Below, piece by piece: positions 63,418 to 64,000 of a stretch of DNA of 64,000 bases. The DNA is taken from NCBI RefSeq assembly GCF_007183175.1, contig NZ_AP019807.1, forward strand, positions 3,530,001 through 3,594,000, written 5' to 3'. The DNA comes from Microbulbifer sp. GL-2 (GTDB lineage: Bacteria; Pseudomonadota; Gammaproteobacteria; Pseudomonadales; Cellvibrionaceae). How positions within the stretch are numbered: the stretch's first letter is position 1; the number at the start of each line of letters is the position of its first letter. The position numbers and the translations under genes are program-made. The notes below the pieces were generated by a model. It was not told the DNA's origin. It saw only the letters and a list, made by a program, of their open reading frames with translations, and made no database searches.

Positions 63418-64000
63418 TTAACGTATCAGAGGGGTAAAGAGCAGCTCTGCAGCGCCCTGAGAAGATTCATCGCTACTATCAGGGCTTTGAACTCCAAGGG
63501 ACCAATAGAGATTTGCATTGCTCCGCCATGGCTGGAACCAACGGCTGGCCAGCTTCATAAATGCGATGTCAAAGCTGTTTTTGCCGATATCGGCAAGTGC
63601 GAGAGCGTCTACCTCTATACCAGGTCTTCCGCTTAACAGGCTTGAGCTTTTTCTGAATATGCCGCTGAGCCTACAAAAGGCGCCTTTGGTAACGCCGGCA
63701 TGCGGTAAGTGAGAGAAGCGCACCACGGCATTTGCCTCGGCATCGCTGGAGGGGTCATGCAACTTTATGTGGCTTAATAGCATGCCGCCTTCCTGAGGAG
63801 GAGAGGTGACATTTTCTACGAAACCCCGAACTTCAATAAACTCTCCATCCAAGTGGTTACTAAGTTTAGCCAGCTCCACATTCTTACCATTGGGAAGCGC
63901 GGTACTAAACGACATCGAGGCAATACCCTTCTGCAGTTCCTTAATATCTTTTGGTATTTCCATGCCGCTCGTGCTCGCGGCAAGTCTGTAGCAGGCCACA
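63418..64000 (-). CDS. OB-fold-like protein, 5' end at or beyond the window edge
   Basis: At least 180 residues. The beta-strand run LDGEFIEVRGFVENVTSPPQ then MLLSHIKLHDPSSD and KGAFCRLSGIFRKSSSLLSG looks like an OB-fold or similar nucleic-acid-binding barrel. A start could be ATG 63963 (MEIPKDIKELQKG), but the frame is open up to the window end, so the true start may lie outside. First visible gene of the operon with the acidic protein and the TGT-like protein. An ssDNA/RNA-binding partner for the TGT-like enzyme is a reasonable guess only. Confidence 0.5.
   Translation of the reverse strand, partial: VACYRLAASTSGMEIPKDIKELQKGIASMSFSTALPNGKNVELAKLSNHLDGEFIEVRGFVENVTSPPQEGGMLLSHIKLHDPSSDAEANAVVRFSHLPHAGVTKGAFCRLSGIFRKSSSLLSGRPGIEVDALALADIGKNSFDIAFMKLASRWFQPWRSNANLYWSLGVQSPDSSDESSQGAAELLFTPLIR

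Overview
The window looks like chromosome of a marine-type gammaproteobacterium. The evidence is a PutA with its Lrp-type regulator, an E. coli-like NAD malic enzyme, many exported enzymes and lipoproteins, and moderate G+C with more AT-rich islands. A Microbulbifer/Cellvibrionales relative is my best guess, but no rRNA or other marker gene here proves it. I saw no tRNA, rRNA, CRISPR array, transposase or integrase.

Layout. 1-3.3 kb: proline catabolism (putA, cut by the window edge) and a divergent Lrp/AsnC regulator. 3.6-11.9 kb: catabolic genes (acyl-CoA dehydrogenase, secreted alkyl sulfatase overlapping an OsmC protein, Baeyer-Villiger-type monooxygenase divergent from an AraC regulator, secreted DUF1254 protein). 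12.7-30.6 kb: seventeen tightly packed plus-strand genes that look like one specialised-metabolite operon with its own export system. 31.4-46.7 kb: mixed accessory and housekeeping genes (MFS transporter, octaheme cytochrome with TPRs, HAD phosphatase, frameshifted sulfatase, serine beta-lactamase-like protein, three small proteins, DUF3604 lipoprotein, malic enzyme, patatin). 46.7-56.1 kb: a type I restriction-modification locus on the minus strand, hsdM-hsdS-(SEC-C protein)-(beta-propeller protein)-hsdR-(YgjP-like metallopeptidase). 56.6-61.6 kb: small secreted protein, MarR plus siderophore-interacting protein, large secreted protein of unknown function, a 118-bp inverted-repeat element, and a small membrane protein. 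61.6-64 kb: a minus-strand operon of an OB-fold-like protein, an acidic small protein and a protein resembling tRNA-guanine transglycosylase.

The strongest candidate for an undescribed system is the 12.7-30.6 kb operon. An adenylating ligase, a free acyl carrier protein, a DmdC-type acyl-CoA dehydrogenase, a flavin-dependent halogenase-like enzyme and an alpha/beta hydrolase recall the logic of halopyrrole pathways such as Plt and Bmp. They are combined with a fold-III PLP decarboxylase, two divergent thiolase-fold (ketosynthase-like) proteins, a second degenerate acyl-CoA dehydrogenase, an asparagine-synthetase-like protein without recognisable catalytic motifs, and a small orphan protein. 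The operon ends with two periplasmic helical-repeat proteins, a MacB/LolCDE-type ABC transporter, a LolA-like carrier and an outer-membrane beta-barrel. I infer that the product is an amino-acid-derived, possibly halogenated, hydrophobic compound carried across the envelope. The substrate and product cannot be read from the sequence.

Two other places deserve attention: the three-gene operon with the TGT-like protein at the right edge, and the restriction locus with its two unusual passenger genes.
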